From contig NZ_BMLY01000006.1 of the NCBI RefSeq assembly GCF_014645555.1, forward strand, positions 124,001-188,000: a DNA stretch of 64,000 nucleotides, written 5' to 3'. The position numbers and the translations under genes were made by a program. The notes below the pieces were generated by a model. That model had not been told where the DNA came from, ran no database searches, and saw nothing but the letters and a program-made list of their open reading frames with translations. Source of the DNA: Silvimonas amylolytica (GTDB lineage: Bacteria; Pseudomonadota; Gammaproteobacteria; Burkholderiales; Chitinibacteraceae). How positions within the stretch are numbered: the stretch's first letter is position 1; every line of letters begins with the position of its first letter. Positions 17,084 through 24,685 of the stretch are shown one piece after another.

Positions 17084-17368
17084 TCAGGCGATCACGACTT
17101 CCAGATCATCGCGTTCTTCCCCAACATCGTTGAACACTTCGATGACCGCCGCGTAATGCTTCTTGCCCATGGCGCTGGCAGCAGCGCCTGCATCTTGCCA
17201 GATGATTTTCAACGGGCCCTGAACTTCGGCACTCAATACGTCATACAGGGCATCCAGGTTGCGGCCAAAGTAATCAGGCAGGGCCAGTTGGGCTGCAAAC
17301 TGATCATATACGTCGTCCAGACTCTGAATGTGGCTGAGTGTGACCTGCCGGGCTTTTTTCACTGACAT
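17084..17368 (-). CDS. Barstar-family ribonuclease inhibitor
   Basis: Intracellular inhibitor of barnase-type ribonucleases, 94 residues, similar in size to barstar (about 90). The inhibitory helix is clear: LALPDYFGRNLDALYDVL keeps the paired aspartates that enter the ribonuclease active site in the Bacillus complex. It overlaps the end of the barnase-like gene by ten bases, so enzyme and inhibitor are made from one message. Confidence 0.9.
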   Translation of the reverse strand: MSVKKARQVTLSHIQSLDDVYDQFAAQLALPDYFGRNLDALYDVLSAEVQGPLKIIWQDAGAAASAMGKKHYAAVIEVFNDVGEERDDLEVVIA

Positions 17369-17793
17369 GACGGCACCTCGGTAAAGGTTTGGTAGTGATC
17401 GACGGTGACATAGCGATGGCCGTCATTACTGAAAATCAGCCGCTTCGCGCCGCGTTTGCCACCGCGATAGTCCAGATCAGCTTCTTTGTACTGGCCTTTG
17501 GGCAGGCGGTTTTCATAGTTGCCAAAGCGATCGCCGCCAATCGACTTGCCTGGTAGCGTACGCCACAAATCATTGCCCGGCTCCCAGCCCGCGTTCTGCG
17601 CGCCACGTTTGGTCACGTAGCTATCAGGGAGGCGGCCGGTCTGGTTCAACGCTGTCAATGTCTGCGCGAGCTGGCTGGCATCGACCTGAGGTTTGATGCG
17701 CTGGTTCAGTTCCTGCGTCACTTGCTTGCAGGCCGGGGCGGCCAGGGCTGGCAAGGCAAGGGTAGCGAGACAAAGCATGGCAACGAAGCGCAT
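17359..17793 (-). CDS. Secreted barnase-like ribonuclease
   Basis: Guanyl-preferring extracellular endoribonuclease of 144 residues with a signal peptide (MRFVAMLCLATLALPALAA, cleavage before PAC). The mature part follows barnase closely: LPDSYVTKRGAQNAGW, PGKSIGGDRFGNYENRLP, KEADLDY (catalytic glutamate), GAKRLIFSNDG (arginine) and TVDHYQTFTEV (histidine), so all three catalytic residues are present. The frame is open to 17850, but ATG 17793 begins exactly at the signal peptide. A C-terminal SCQ and an early CKQ could form a disulphide. It is followed by and overlaps barstar, and lies 59 bases after an MmyB-type regulator gene in the same direction. Confidence 0.92.
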   Translation of the reverse strand: MRFVAMLCLATLALPALAAPACKQVTQELNQRIKPQVDASQLAQTLTALNQTGRLPDSYVTKRGAQNAGWEPGNDLWRTLPGKSIGGDRFGNYENRLPKGQYKEADLDYRGGKRGAKRLIFSNDGHRYVTVDHYQTFTEVPSCQ

Positions 17794-17852
17794 GAGTGCA
17801 TCCAGGCAGAGAGACGTCCTGATTATGTGCATGCATTGCACGCTGGTCAAAA

Positions 17853-18638
17853 TCAGTCGGTGACGGTGGTGCGGGTAAGCAGCACCAATTTGAGATCAGC
17901 CTGATCAACCAGTTGAAAGGTGACCTGGCTCAGGTTCATATGGCCGTGCCTGGGGTGATTGAAGCCGCGCAGACCGCCGTGTCGTTCAAGGACGTCATAG
18001 CGTTTCCAGAAGGCGGCAAATTCGGGGCTGGTTTGATGCAGGTTGTCTACCAGTTGCATGAGGGCCGGGTCATCTACCTGGTCGCGGCTGTCCGCGCGGA
18101 ACTCTGCCACAATGCGTTGAGCCCGGGTTTCCCAGTCTTCAACCAGCGTGCGGGCGTGCGCGTCAGCAAATACAAAGCGCAGCATGTTGGGTGATCGGTC
18201 GGGGGAGAGCCAATCGCCAAACAGGTCTGCAGCCGCCGCATTCCAGGCAAGTACATCCCAGTAACGGCCCATGACATACGCGGGCATCGTGAAATCGTCG
18301 ACTATTTGCTGCAAAAATGGGGGGGCGATTTCTTGCTCTGCTGCTGCGGGTTGCAGATCGCGCTGGCCGGCCAGTTCAAACAGATACGCCCGTTGGGTTT
18401 TATCCAGCCGGAGTGCCTCCGCCAGGCGACGCAGGGCTTTGCCTGAAACGCTGATCTCGCGACCTTGTTCAATCCATGTATACCAGGTCGGGCTGATGTC
18501 AGCCAGTTGGGCGACTTCTTCCCGTCGCAGGCCTTGCGTGCGCCGGCGTTGGCCAATCGGAAAACCAAACGCGGCGGGTTCACATTTCTGGCGCATGGCG
18601 GTGAGAAACTCGCCCAGTTCCTTGCGACGGATAGACAT
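17853..18638 (-). CDS. XRE-family regulator with MmyB-like ligand domain
   Basis: Transcriptional regulator of 261 residues. The helix-turn-helix lies at about residues 33–75 (GLRREEVAQLADISPTWYTW, then IEQGREISVSGKAL), followed by an MmyB-type PAS-like domain (PAYVMGRYWDVLAWNAAAADLF, here shortened: AYVMGRYWDVLAWNAAA; then FRADSRDQVDDPALMQLV and NHPRHGHMNLSQVTFQL). Targets are unknown; family members often bind fatty-acid-like ligands and control adjacent oxidoreductases. It lies upstream of barnase–barstar in the same direction, so it could be cotranscribed, and is divergent from leuC. A perfect 8-bp dyad lies 24 bases upstream of its start. Confidence 0.85.
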   Translation of the reverse strand: MSIRRKELGEFLTAMRQKCEPAAFGFPIGQRRRTQGLRREEVAQLADISPTWYTWIEQGREISVSGKALRRLAEALRLDKTQRAYLFELAGQRDLQPAAAEQEIAPPFLQQIVDDFTMPAYVMGRYWDVLAWNAAAADLFGDWLSPDRSPNMLRFVFADAHARTLVEDWETRAQRIVAEFRADSRDQVDDPALMQLVDNLHQTSPEFAAFWKRYDVLERHGGLRGFNHPRHGHMNLSQVTFQLVDQADLKLVLLTRTTVTD

Positions 18639-18661
18639 GGCTCATCCTGTTACCAATTAGT

Positions 18662-18679
18662 ATTTATACCAGTATAAAT
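18662..18679. promoter_or_regulatory. Candidate operator between the MmyB-type gene and leuC
   Basis: ATTTATAC-CA-GTATAAAT is a perfect inverted repeat centred about 32 bases upstream of the MmyB-type regulator's start codon. The A+T-rich arms also look like a promoter -10 region for that gene. Autoregulation is the simplest reading. Confidence 0.5.
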
Positions 18680-18819
18680 GCCTGCCTTGTTAGCGCAAAA
18701 TCTTGCGCCTAAGCTGTACCCCGTAAACCAGTTAACACGGCATGGGGTTTGACTCTGCGACCTTATGCCACAACCAGTCCGCACCGGAAAAACAGTGCGA
18801 TTCAACCGGGATGAAACAC

Positions 18820-20226
18820 ATGGCACAGACGCTTTACGACAAACTCTGGCAGTCCCACGTGGTGCATGAGTCAGAAGACGGCACCTGTCTGATCTATATC
18901 GACCGCCATCTGGTGCATGAAGTTACCAGTCCGCAGGCATTTGAAGGCCTGAGCCTGGCTGGCCGCAAACCCTGGCGTGTTGATTCTGTGGTGGCCACTG
19001 CTGACCACAACACCCCGACAGATCATTGGGACGAAGGCATCAAAGACCCGATCTCTCGCCTGCAAGTCGAGACCCTGGATGCCAACATCAAGCATTTCGG
19101 GGCGCTGGCGTATTTCCCGTTCAAGGATCTGCGTCAAGGTATCGTGCACGTGGTTGGCCCGGAAAACGGTGCAACGCTGCCCGGCATGACTGTGGTGTGT
19201 GGCGATAGCCATACATCTACGCATGGCGCATTTGGCGCATTGGCGCATGGGATTGGGACGTCTGAAGTTGAACACGTACTGGCCACGCAAACCCTGACTG
19301 CCAAAAAATCCAAAGCCATGCTGGTCAAGGTGGAAGGCGAACTGGGCCGCGGTGTGACAGGTAAGGATGTCGCACTGGCCATCATTGGCAAGATCGGTAC
19401 TGCGGGCGGCACGGGTTACGCGGTTGAGTTTGGCGGTTCTGCCATTCGCAGCTTGTCGATGGAAGGCCGCATGACGCTGTGCAATATGGCTATCGAAGCC
19501 GGTGCACGGGCGGGGATGGTCGCGGTCGACCAGAAGACGGTGGATTACCTCCAGGGTCGCACCTACGCGCCGAAGGGAGAGCAATGGAACCAGGCTGTCG
19601 ACTATTGGAAGACGCTGGTGTCCGATGACGGTGCGAAGTTCGACAAGGTGGTTGAGCTTAACGCCGCTGAAATCGAACCTCAAGTCACTTGGGGTACCTC
19701 GCCAGAGCAAGTGACCAATGTGCGTGGCGCAGTGCCGAACCCGGCCAATGAGGCGGACCCGGTCAAGCGCGGTAGTCTGGAGCGCGCGTTGCATTACATG
19801 GGCCTGCAAGCCGATACGCCGATCGAACAGATCCAGATCGACAAGGTATTCATTGGCTCCTGTACCAACTCGCGTATTGAAGACTTGCGCGCCGCTGCCG
19901 CTGTAGCCAAGGGTCACAAAAAGGCCGCGAATGTGAAGCTCGCTATGGTCGTGCCAGGCTCCGGTCTGGTAAAAAGACAGGCTGAAGCCGAGGGTCTCGA
20001 CAAGATTTTCATCGAGGCTGGCTTTGAATGGCGTGAGCCGGGTTGTTCCATGTGCCTGGCAATGAACGCGGATCGTCTGGAACCAGGTGAGCGTTGTGCC
20101 TCTACCTCTAACCGTAACTTTGAAGGACGGCAGGGGCAGGGTGGGCGTACCCATCTCGTGAGCCCTGAAATGGCTGCTGCTGCTGCCATTGCCGGCCATT
20201 TTGTCGACATCCGCAACTTTGCCTGA
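18820..20226 (+). CDS. leuC: 3-Isopropylmalate dehydratase, large subunit
   Basis: Iron-sulphur subunit of the leucine-pathway isomerase (2- to 3-isopropylmalate), 468 residues, as expected. It begins [16 protein letters not shown]. The [4Fe-4S] ligands are in [13 protein letters not shown] and in [12 protein letters not shown], and [19 protein letters not shown] is the aconitase-family signature. ATG 18820 is preferred over 18811 and 18742 because it fits the LeuC N-terminus and has GGGATG at a workable distance. It is followed by an entericidin gene and leuD. Confidence 0.96.
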   Translation: MAQTLYDKLWQSHVVHESEDGTCLIYIDRHLVHEVTSPQAFEGLSLAGRKPWRVDSVVATADHNTPTDHWDEGIKDPISRLQVETLDANIKHFGALAYFPFKDLRQGIVHVVGPENGATLPGMTVVCGDSHTSTHGAFGALAHGIGTSEVEHVLATQTLTAKKSKAMLVKVEGELGRGVTGKDVALAIIGKIGTAGGTGYAVEFGGSAIRSLSMEGRMTLCNMAIEAGARAGMVAVDQKTVDYLQGRTYAPKGEQWNQAVDYWKTLVSDDGAKFDKVVELNAAEIEPQVTWGTSPEQVTNVRGAVPNPANEADPVKRGSLERALHYMGLQADTPIEQIQIDKVFIGSCTNSRIEDLRAAAAVAKGHKKAANVKLAMVVPGSGLVKRQAEAEGLDKIFIEAGFEWREPGCSMCLAMNADRLEPGERCASTSNRNFEGRQGQGGRTHLVSPEMAAAAAIAGHFVDIRNFA

Positions 20227-20277
20227 GCCCCGCGCCCGGCTTGTTGAATATATGTATCTTGCGGAGTCTTTGAACCC

Positions 20278-20397
20278 ATGAAATCACTGTTTGCCTTGTT
20301 GATGATGCTGTCCGTAATGGCCCTGGCCGGCTGTAATACCGTCCATGGTTTTGGTCAGGATGTGCAAAAAGTGGGTGAGAAGATTCAGGGCAAGTAA
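20278..20397 (+). CDS. Entericidin-family small lipoprotein
   Basis: A 39-residue lipoprotein precursor: MKSLFALLMMLSVMALAGC with the lipobox ALAGC at residue 19, then a short polar tail GFGQDVQKVGEKIQGK. This size and ending are typical of entericidin A/B-like peptides. The ribosome site GGAG (20263–20266) lies upstream. A gene of this kind between leuC and leuD is known from several betaproteobacteria; its role there is not settled. It is 51 bases after leuC and 74 before leuD. Confidence 0.85.
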   Translation: MKSLFALLMMLSVMALAGCNTVHGFGQDVQKVGEKIQGK

Positions 20398-20471
20398 AGA
20401 ACGGCTGATAAAAACTGCTTGCTGATCCAGCGTGGTTTTTGTCGGGCGTTCTGTCTAAAAGGACATACGCC

Positions 20472-21113
20472 ATGAAAGCTTTTACACAATTGAATGGTCT
20501 CGTTTGCCCGCTTGATCGGGCCAACGTGGATACCGACGCCATTATTCCAAAGCAGTTTCTGAAGTCGATCAAGCGTTCCGGTTTCGGCCCGAACCTGTTT
20601 GATGAATGGCGCTATCTGGATCACGGCGAGCCGGGTATGGATAACAGCAATCGCCCGGTCAATCCGGAGTTCGTGCTGAATTTCCCGCGTTATGCGGGCG
20701 CACAAGTGCTGTTGGCACGCGATAACTTCGGTTGTGGTTCTTCGCGAGAACATGCGCCGTGGGCGCTGGATGATTACGGCTTTCGTGTCGTGATCGCCCC
20801 CAGTTTTGCCGACATCTTTTTTAACAACTGCTACAAGAACGGCGTGCTGCCGATTGTGCTGCCGGCCGACGCTGTCGATCTGTTGTTTAACGAGACGCAA
20901 GCGGCAGAGGGCTATCGCCTGAACGTTGATCTGGCCGCGCAAACCGTGACCACGCCGTCTGGCAAGTCGTTCGGTTTTGATATTACTGGCCACCGCAAGC
21001 ATTGTTTGCTTGAAGGTCTGGATGAAATTGGCCTGACGCTCCAGCATGCGGACGACATCAAGGCGTTTGAAGAACGCCACCGCAAATCACAGCCCTGGCT
21101 GTTTGCTGGCTGA
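20472..21113 (+). CDS. leuD: 3-Isopropylmalate dehydratase, small subunit
   Basis: Swivel-domain subunit that pairs with LeuC, 213 residues. It begins [20 protein letters not shown], followed by [13 protein letters not shown], and contains the family motif [15 protein letters not shown]. The start is ATG 20472; a frame extension to 20439 has no conserved sequence. Downstream is a 226-base gap with a long hairpin and then nagB, so leuB is separated from leuD. Confidence 0.96.
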   Translation: MKAFTQLNGLVCPLDRANVDTDAIIPKQFLKSIKRSGFGPNLFDEWRYLDHGEPGMDNSNRPVNPEFVLNFPRYAGAQVLLARDNFGCGSSREHAPWALDDYGFRVVIAPSFADIFFNNCYKNGVLPIVLPADAVDLLFNETQAAEGYRLNVDLAAQTVTTPSGKSFGFDITGHRKHCLLEGLDEIGLTLQHADDIKAFEERHRKSQPWLFAG

Positions 21114-21152
21114 TTGGCAGCAAGGCAATAACGCAAGATTGCGTTTCCCCAA

Positions 21153-21186
21153 GGCAATCCGGGGCAGGAAATTTCCCCGGATTGCC
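21153..21186. other. Hairpin downstream of leuD
   Basis: A perfect 12-bp stem GGCAATCCGGGG/CCCCGGATTGCC with a 10-base loop lies 40 bases after leuD. No T-run follows. It probably ends or protects the leuCD message before nagB; a factor-dependent stop is equally possible. Confidence 0.5.
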
Positions 21187-21339
21187 GCATACGCTGCGCG
21201 GTAGCCAGTTGTGGCCGCCGCGCAATGCAGAATGGCGGTATTATTGGGCCGACGGCAGCACTACTTGTTGGTAGTTGCTATAGTTCGTGCTTCAGAGTCT
21301 TACATTCTGATTAAAAAATAAGTACGGGGAAACGAAACC

Positions 21340-22074
21340 ATGATTCTTCACAAGTTCAAGAACCAGGCTGAGCTAGATCGTGTTGCAGCTGATTTGATGA
21401 TGTCCGTTGTCCGTGGCCGCCCGAATGCGGTGCTGGGCATGGCCACTGGTGGTTCGCCGGTTGGTCTGTATCAGGAGATGGTCAAAAGCTACAAACAAGG
21501 CCTGATCAGTTTCAAGGAAGTACGCACATTCAATCTGGATGAATACGTGGGCCTTGCGGTCACGCATCCGGAGTCCTATCGCAGTTTCATGCAGCGCAAT
21601 CTGTTCGACCATATTGATATCGACATCAAAAACACGCACGTGCCCAACGGCAATGCCGCCGATATCGAAGCCGAATGCCGTCGTTACGACGAGGCGCTGT
21701 ATCAGCAAGGCCCGGTAGATATGCAATTGCTGGGTATTGGCCACAATGGCCACATTGGTTTTAATGAACCGGATACCACGCTTTCGCGCTTTACCCACAA
21801 GGTAACGCTCAAGGAAGATACCCGCGAAGCCAACAAGCGCTTCTTTAATTCGCTCGATGAAGTACCGACACACGCCGTGACCATGGGCATGGGTTCCATT
21901 CTGCACGCCAAGTCCATTCTCCTTGTGGTGAAGGGGCAGGAAAAGGCAGAGATCCTGGATCGCACGCTCAATGGGCCGATCACCACGCAAGTGCCGGCAA
22001 CGTTGTTGCAAACCCATCCGCGCGTGATCGTGCTGACGGATTGCGATGTGAACTACAAGCTCTCGCACAGCTGA
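21340..22074 (+). CDS. nagB: Glucosamine-6-phosphate deaminase
   Basis: Converts glucosamine-6-phosphate to fructose-6-phosphate and ammonia in amino-sugar breakdown. It has 244 residues, matching the shorter, Bacillus-type enzymes rather than the 266-residue allosteric enterobacterial form. Visible are MATGGSPVGLYQEM (phosphate-binding), FNLDEYVGL (catalytic aspartate) and GIGHNGHIGFNEP (catalytic aspartate–histidine–glutamate region). The ribosome site GGGGAAA precedes the ATG. It has its own promoter region and terminator between leuD and leuB. No nagA, transporter or NagR gene is adjacent, so it seems to have been inserted into, or transposed to, the leu locus. Confidence 0.94.
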   Translation: MILHKFKNQAELDRVAADLMMSVVRGRPNAVLGMATGGSPVGLYQEMVKSYKQGLISFKEVRTFNLDEYVGLAVTHPESYRSFMQRNLFDHIDIDIKNTHVPNGNAADIEAECRRYDEALYQQGPVDMQLLGIGHNGHIGFNEPDTTLSRFTHKVTLKEDTREANKRFFNSLDEVPTHAVTMGMGSILHAKSILLVVKGQEKAEILDRTLNGPITTQVPATLLQTHPRVIVLTDCDVNYKLSHS

Positions 22075-22089
22075 GATTTTTCAAAATCG

Positions 22090-22146
22090 AGCCCGGCGTG
22101 AGCGCGACTGGTCAAGCATGGACCAGTCGGGCAGCCGGGCTTTTTT
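22090..22146 (+). terminator. Terminator of nagB
   Basis: Outer stem GCCCGGC/GCCGGGC (22091–22097 and 22134–22140) and inner stem GACTGGTC/GACCAGTC (22106–22113 and 22121–22128) form a long two-part hairpin followed by six T. It separates nagB from leuB. Confidence 0.85.
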
Positions 22147-22166
22147 ATTTCTGGTGAAAACAAAGC

Positions 22167-23234
22167 ATGAAGAAGATTCTGATCCTGCCCGGTGATGGTA
22201 TTGGTCCCGAAATCGTCGCCCAGGCCCGCCGCGTGCTTGATGTGCTGCGCAATGACGGTCTGGAAATCGAAATGACAGAAGCCCCGCTGGGTGGCGCTGC
22301 CTATGACCAGTTCGGCTCGCCGTATCCGGAGTTCACGCAAAAGCTGGCGCGCGAAGCCGATGCCGTGCTGTTGGGCGCCGTGGGCGGCCCGCAATACGAC
22401 ACGCTGGATCGCCCGCTGCGCCCTGAGCGCGGGTTGCTGGCCATTCGCAAGGATCTGAATCTGTTTGCCAACCTGCGTCCGGCCATCCTGTACCCGGAAC
22501 TGGCCAATGCCTCCACGCTCAAGCCGGAAGTGGTCTCCGGCCTGGATATCCTGATCGTGCGTGAACTGACAGGCGACATTTACTTTGGTCAGCCGCGTGG
22601 CGTGCATGTGAACGAGGCTGGCGAGCGCGAAGGCTTCAATACCATGCGCTATGCCGAGAGTGAAATCCGCCGGATTGCCCATGTCGCGTTCCAGGCTGCG
22701 CAAAAGCGTAACAAGAAGCTGTGTTCGGTCGACAAGGCCAATGTGCTGGAAACCACCGAGTTCTGGAAAGAAATCGTCACTGATGTGGCGAAGGAATATC
22801 CGGACGTGCAACTGAGCCACATGTACGTGGATAACGCCGCCATGCAACTGGTGCGTAACCCCAAGCAGTTTGATGTGATGGTGACCGGCAATATCTTCGG
22901 GGACATCCTGTCGGATGAAGCTTCCATGCTGACCGGTTCCATCGGCATGCTGCCGTCGGCATCACTGGACCAGAACAACAAGGGTTTGTATGAACCCAGC
23001 CATGGTTCTGCGCCGGATATTGCCGGCAAGAACCTGGCCAACCCGCTGGCGACGATCCTCTCGCTGGCCATGTTGCTGCGTTACAGCCTTGCAAATGAAG
23101 CCGCTGCGGTACGTGTCGAGAATGCCGTGAAGAAAGTGCTGGCCGATGGTCTGCGCACGGGCGACATCTATGAAGAAGGCACCCGAAAAGTGTCTTGTTC
23201 TGAAATGGGCGACGCCGTGGTTGCCGCGTTGTAA
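22167..23234 (+). CDS. leuB: 3-Isopropylmalate dehydrogenase
   Basis: Oxidative decarboxylase of leucine synthesis using NAD, 355 residues. It begins [20 protein letters not shown]; the substrate-binding [11 protein letters not shown] and the signature [20 protein letters not shown] are present, and the ending is typical. It starts 20 bases after the nagB terminator, so it must rely on readthrough or on a promoter inside or just after that hairpin. A strong terminator follows at 23251. Confidence 0.97.
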   Translation: MKKILILPGDGIGPEIVAQARRVLDVLRNDGLEIEMTEAPLGGAAYDQFGSPYPEFTQKLAREADAVLLGAVGGPQYDTLDRPLRPERGLLAIRKDLNLFANLRPAILYPELANASTLKPEVVSGLDILIVRELTGDIYFGQPRGVHVNEAGEREGFNTMRYAESEIRRIAHVAFQAAQKRNKKLCSVDKANVLETTEFWKEIVTDVAKEYPDVQLSHMYVDNAAMQLVRNPKQFDVMVTGNIFGDILSDEASMLTGSIGMLPSASLDQNNKGLYEPSHGSAPDIAGKNLANPLATILSLAMLLRYSLANEAAAVRVENAVKKVLADGLRTGDIYEEGTRKVSCSEMGDAVVAAL

Positions 23235-23250
23235 AATACGCGATTGCTCG

Positions 23251-23284
23251 CAAAACAGGGCGCATCTGCGCCCTGTTTTGTTTT
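23251..23284 (+). terminator. Terminator of leuB
   Basis: A 13-bp stem CAAAACAGGGCGC/GCGCCCTGTTTTG with an ATCT-type loop is followed by TTTTG. The A-rich left arm makes it workable in both directions. Confidence 0.85.
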
Positions 23285-23424
23285 GTTGTGCGCCACCCTT
23301 CGTGGTTACAACAGCCTCATCTATTGGCAGACACGTTACTGTTCAGGCCGCACGTAAAGGGCGCGCGCCCCGAACAAGGTGTTTCACACATTGGCTGTCT
23401 GCCTGCCGCCCTGGAGAAATCATC

Positions 23425-24297
23425 ATGTCTGCACCGTTGTCGATTGCCATTCTTGGCGCTCATGGCCCCTTTGGGACCACTTTACTGGAAGTCCTGGCTG
23501 AAAGCGCCCTCTCGGTGAAAGAACTGTATGCACTGGCGGTCGCCGACGAAGGCACGGCAGTCTCTTTCCGGGGAGAAGACTACCCGGTGCTGGAAGTCGA
23601 AGAGTTCGACTGGTCTGTCGCGCAAGTCGCGGTCTTTGCGGGTAGCCGGGAAGAGCTGAAGAAATACGCACCGGCGGCCAAGGCTGCTGGTTGCCGCCTG
23701 CTGGATGCCACTGCGCCATTGGCTGCATTTGCCGTGTTGTCGCGCCCGTTGTCGGCGCTGACTGGTCTGTCGATTGCGCGTGCACACGCTACTTTGCTGG
23801 AGTCAGCCTCCGCCCAGGGCCAGACCGGGGTGGAAACGCTCTCCAAACAAACTCGGGCGCTCTACGCCAATGAAGAGATTGAAAACGGTGCCTTCCCCAA
23901 ACGTCTGGCTTTCAACCTGTTTCCGCTGCCACACGCGCAATCGGAAAGCATTCGCAACGTGGTGAACCAGCAACTGGGTGCGCCGTTGCTCGATAGCGTG
24001 CAGCGTATTCAAGCGCCGCTGTTCTTTGGTCATGGCGCCACCTTGTCTATTCGCCTGATTCAGGACACAACCCGTGATGCCGTGATCGCCGCCTTGCGTA
24101 CGAATCCGGGACTGTTTGTGCTTGATGTGGAAGGCCCGAGCGGTGTGGCGACGCCGCAGGATGTCATTGGCGCTGACCTGGTCTGGATCAGCAACGTGGA
24201 CGTGAGTGAAGACGGCAAGACCGTGACCTTGTGGGCTGTGGTGGATAACGCTCGTCTGGGCGCACTGGCAGTCGTCGCTGAGTTGTTGTCGGCGTAA
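23425..24297 (+). CDS. Asd/Usg-1-like protein without catalytic cysteine
   Basis: Rossmann-fold protein of 290 residues related to aspartate-semialdehyde dehydrogenase. The N-terminal AILGAHGPFGTTLLEVLAE resembles the Asd nucleotide site and the C-terminal half (FGHGATLSIRL, then VSEDGKTVTLWAVVDNAR) the Asd dimerisation domain. The active-site NC/GC segment is absent: the corresponding region reads GLSIARAHATLLESASAQGQ, with no cysteine, as in Usg-1-type paralogues. It is thus unlikely to make aspartate semialdehyde. Position after leuB matches where asd and usg lie in other proteobacteria, but no true asd is in the window. ATG 23425 has GGAGAAA upstream. Confidence 0.82.
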   Translation: MSAPLSIAILGAHGPFGTTLLEVLAESALSVKELYALAVADEGTAVSFRGEDYPVLEVEEFDWSVAQVAVFAGSREELKKYAPAAKAAGCRLLDATAPLAAFAVLSRPLSALTGLSIARAHATLLESASAQGQTGVETLSKQTRALYANEEIENGAFPKRLAFNLFPLPHAQSESIRNVVNQQLGAPLLDSVQRIQAPLFFGHGATLSIRLIQDTTRDAVIAALRTNPGLFVLDVEGPSGVATPQDVIGADLVWISNVDVSEDGKTVTLWAVVDNARLGALAVVAELLSA

Positions 24298-24685
24298 AAT
24301 CGTCTGGTTTGGCGGGTGGTGGTTGCGCGCTATTGTCGTGGCTTGTGTTAGCGCCTTCGGCGCGGGTTTGAACGGCGTTTACATACTCGGGGGTGCCCGG
24401 GAGCACGGTACTTTTCTTTGGGTCGCCAAAGAAAAGTACCCAAAAGAAAGGCGACCCCCGGACTTTTGCCCTCCGGGCTTCCCTCAATCAGTCGGGAGCC
24501 TGGGTCTCCCTCCCTCAATCGGAAAAGTCCTTGAAAGGGGGAGAAGGTCAAAAGCAACCCCAACAACAACGGCCAAATCGTCTGCGTGCGTCGTTAGGTA
24601 GGGTGGATTCGGCGCGAAGCGACAATCCACCGTGTTGCCAGCCATCCTGGCTTTCAATTCAACTGTATTCAGGAATTCCCGCTGC
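24298..24685. repeat. Gene-free stretch with structured extragenic repeats
   Basis: Two separate dyads are evident. The first is a perfect 15-bp hairpin (24407–24421 with 24426–24440; arm GGTACTTTTCTTTGG, loop GTCG) followed by CAAAAGAAAGGCGACCCCCG, a form I recognise from dispersed extragenic repeats in proteobacteria. The second is GGTGGATT/AATCCACC (24602–24609 with 24624–24631) in the well-known GTAGGGTGGATT context. Base use is purine–pyrimidine skewed and unlike the neighbouring genes. No convincing ORF is present. The tex start has AGGA at 24671–24674. Confidence 0.65.

Noticed and set aside
18871-20199. 442-codon minus-strand frame opposite leuC
   Set aside because: Shadow frame; leuC is complete with all cluster cysteines.
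24298-24685. CRISPR or integron-like array
   Set aside because: The dyads are single, differ from each other and are not regularly spaced.
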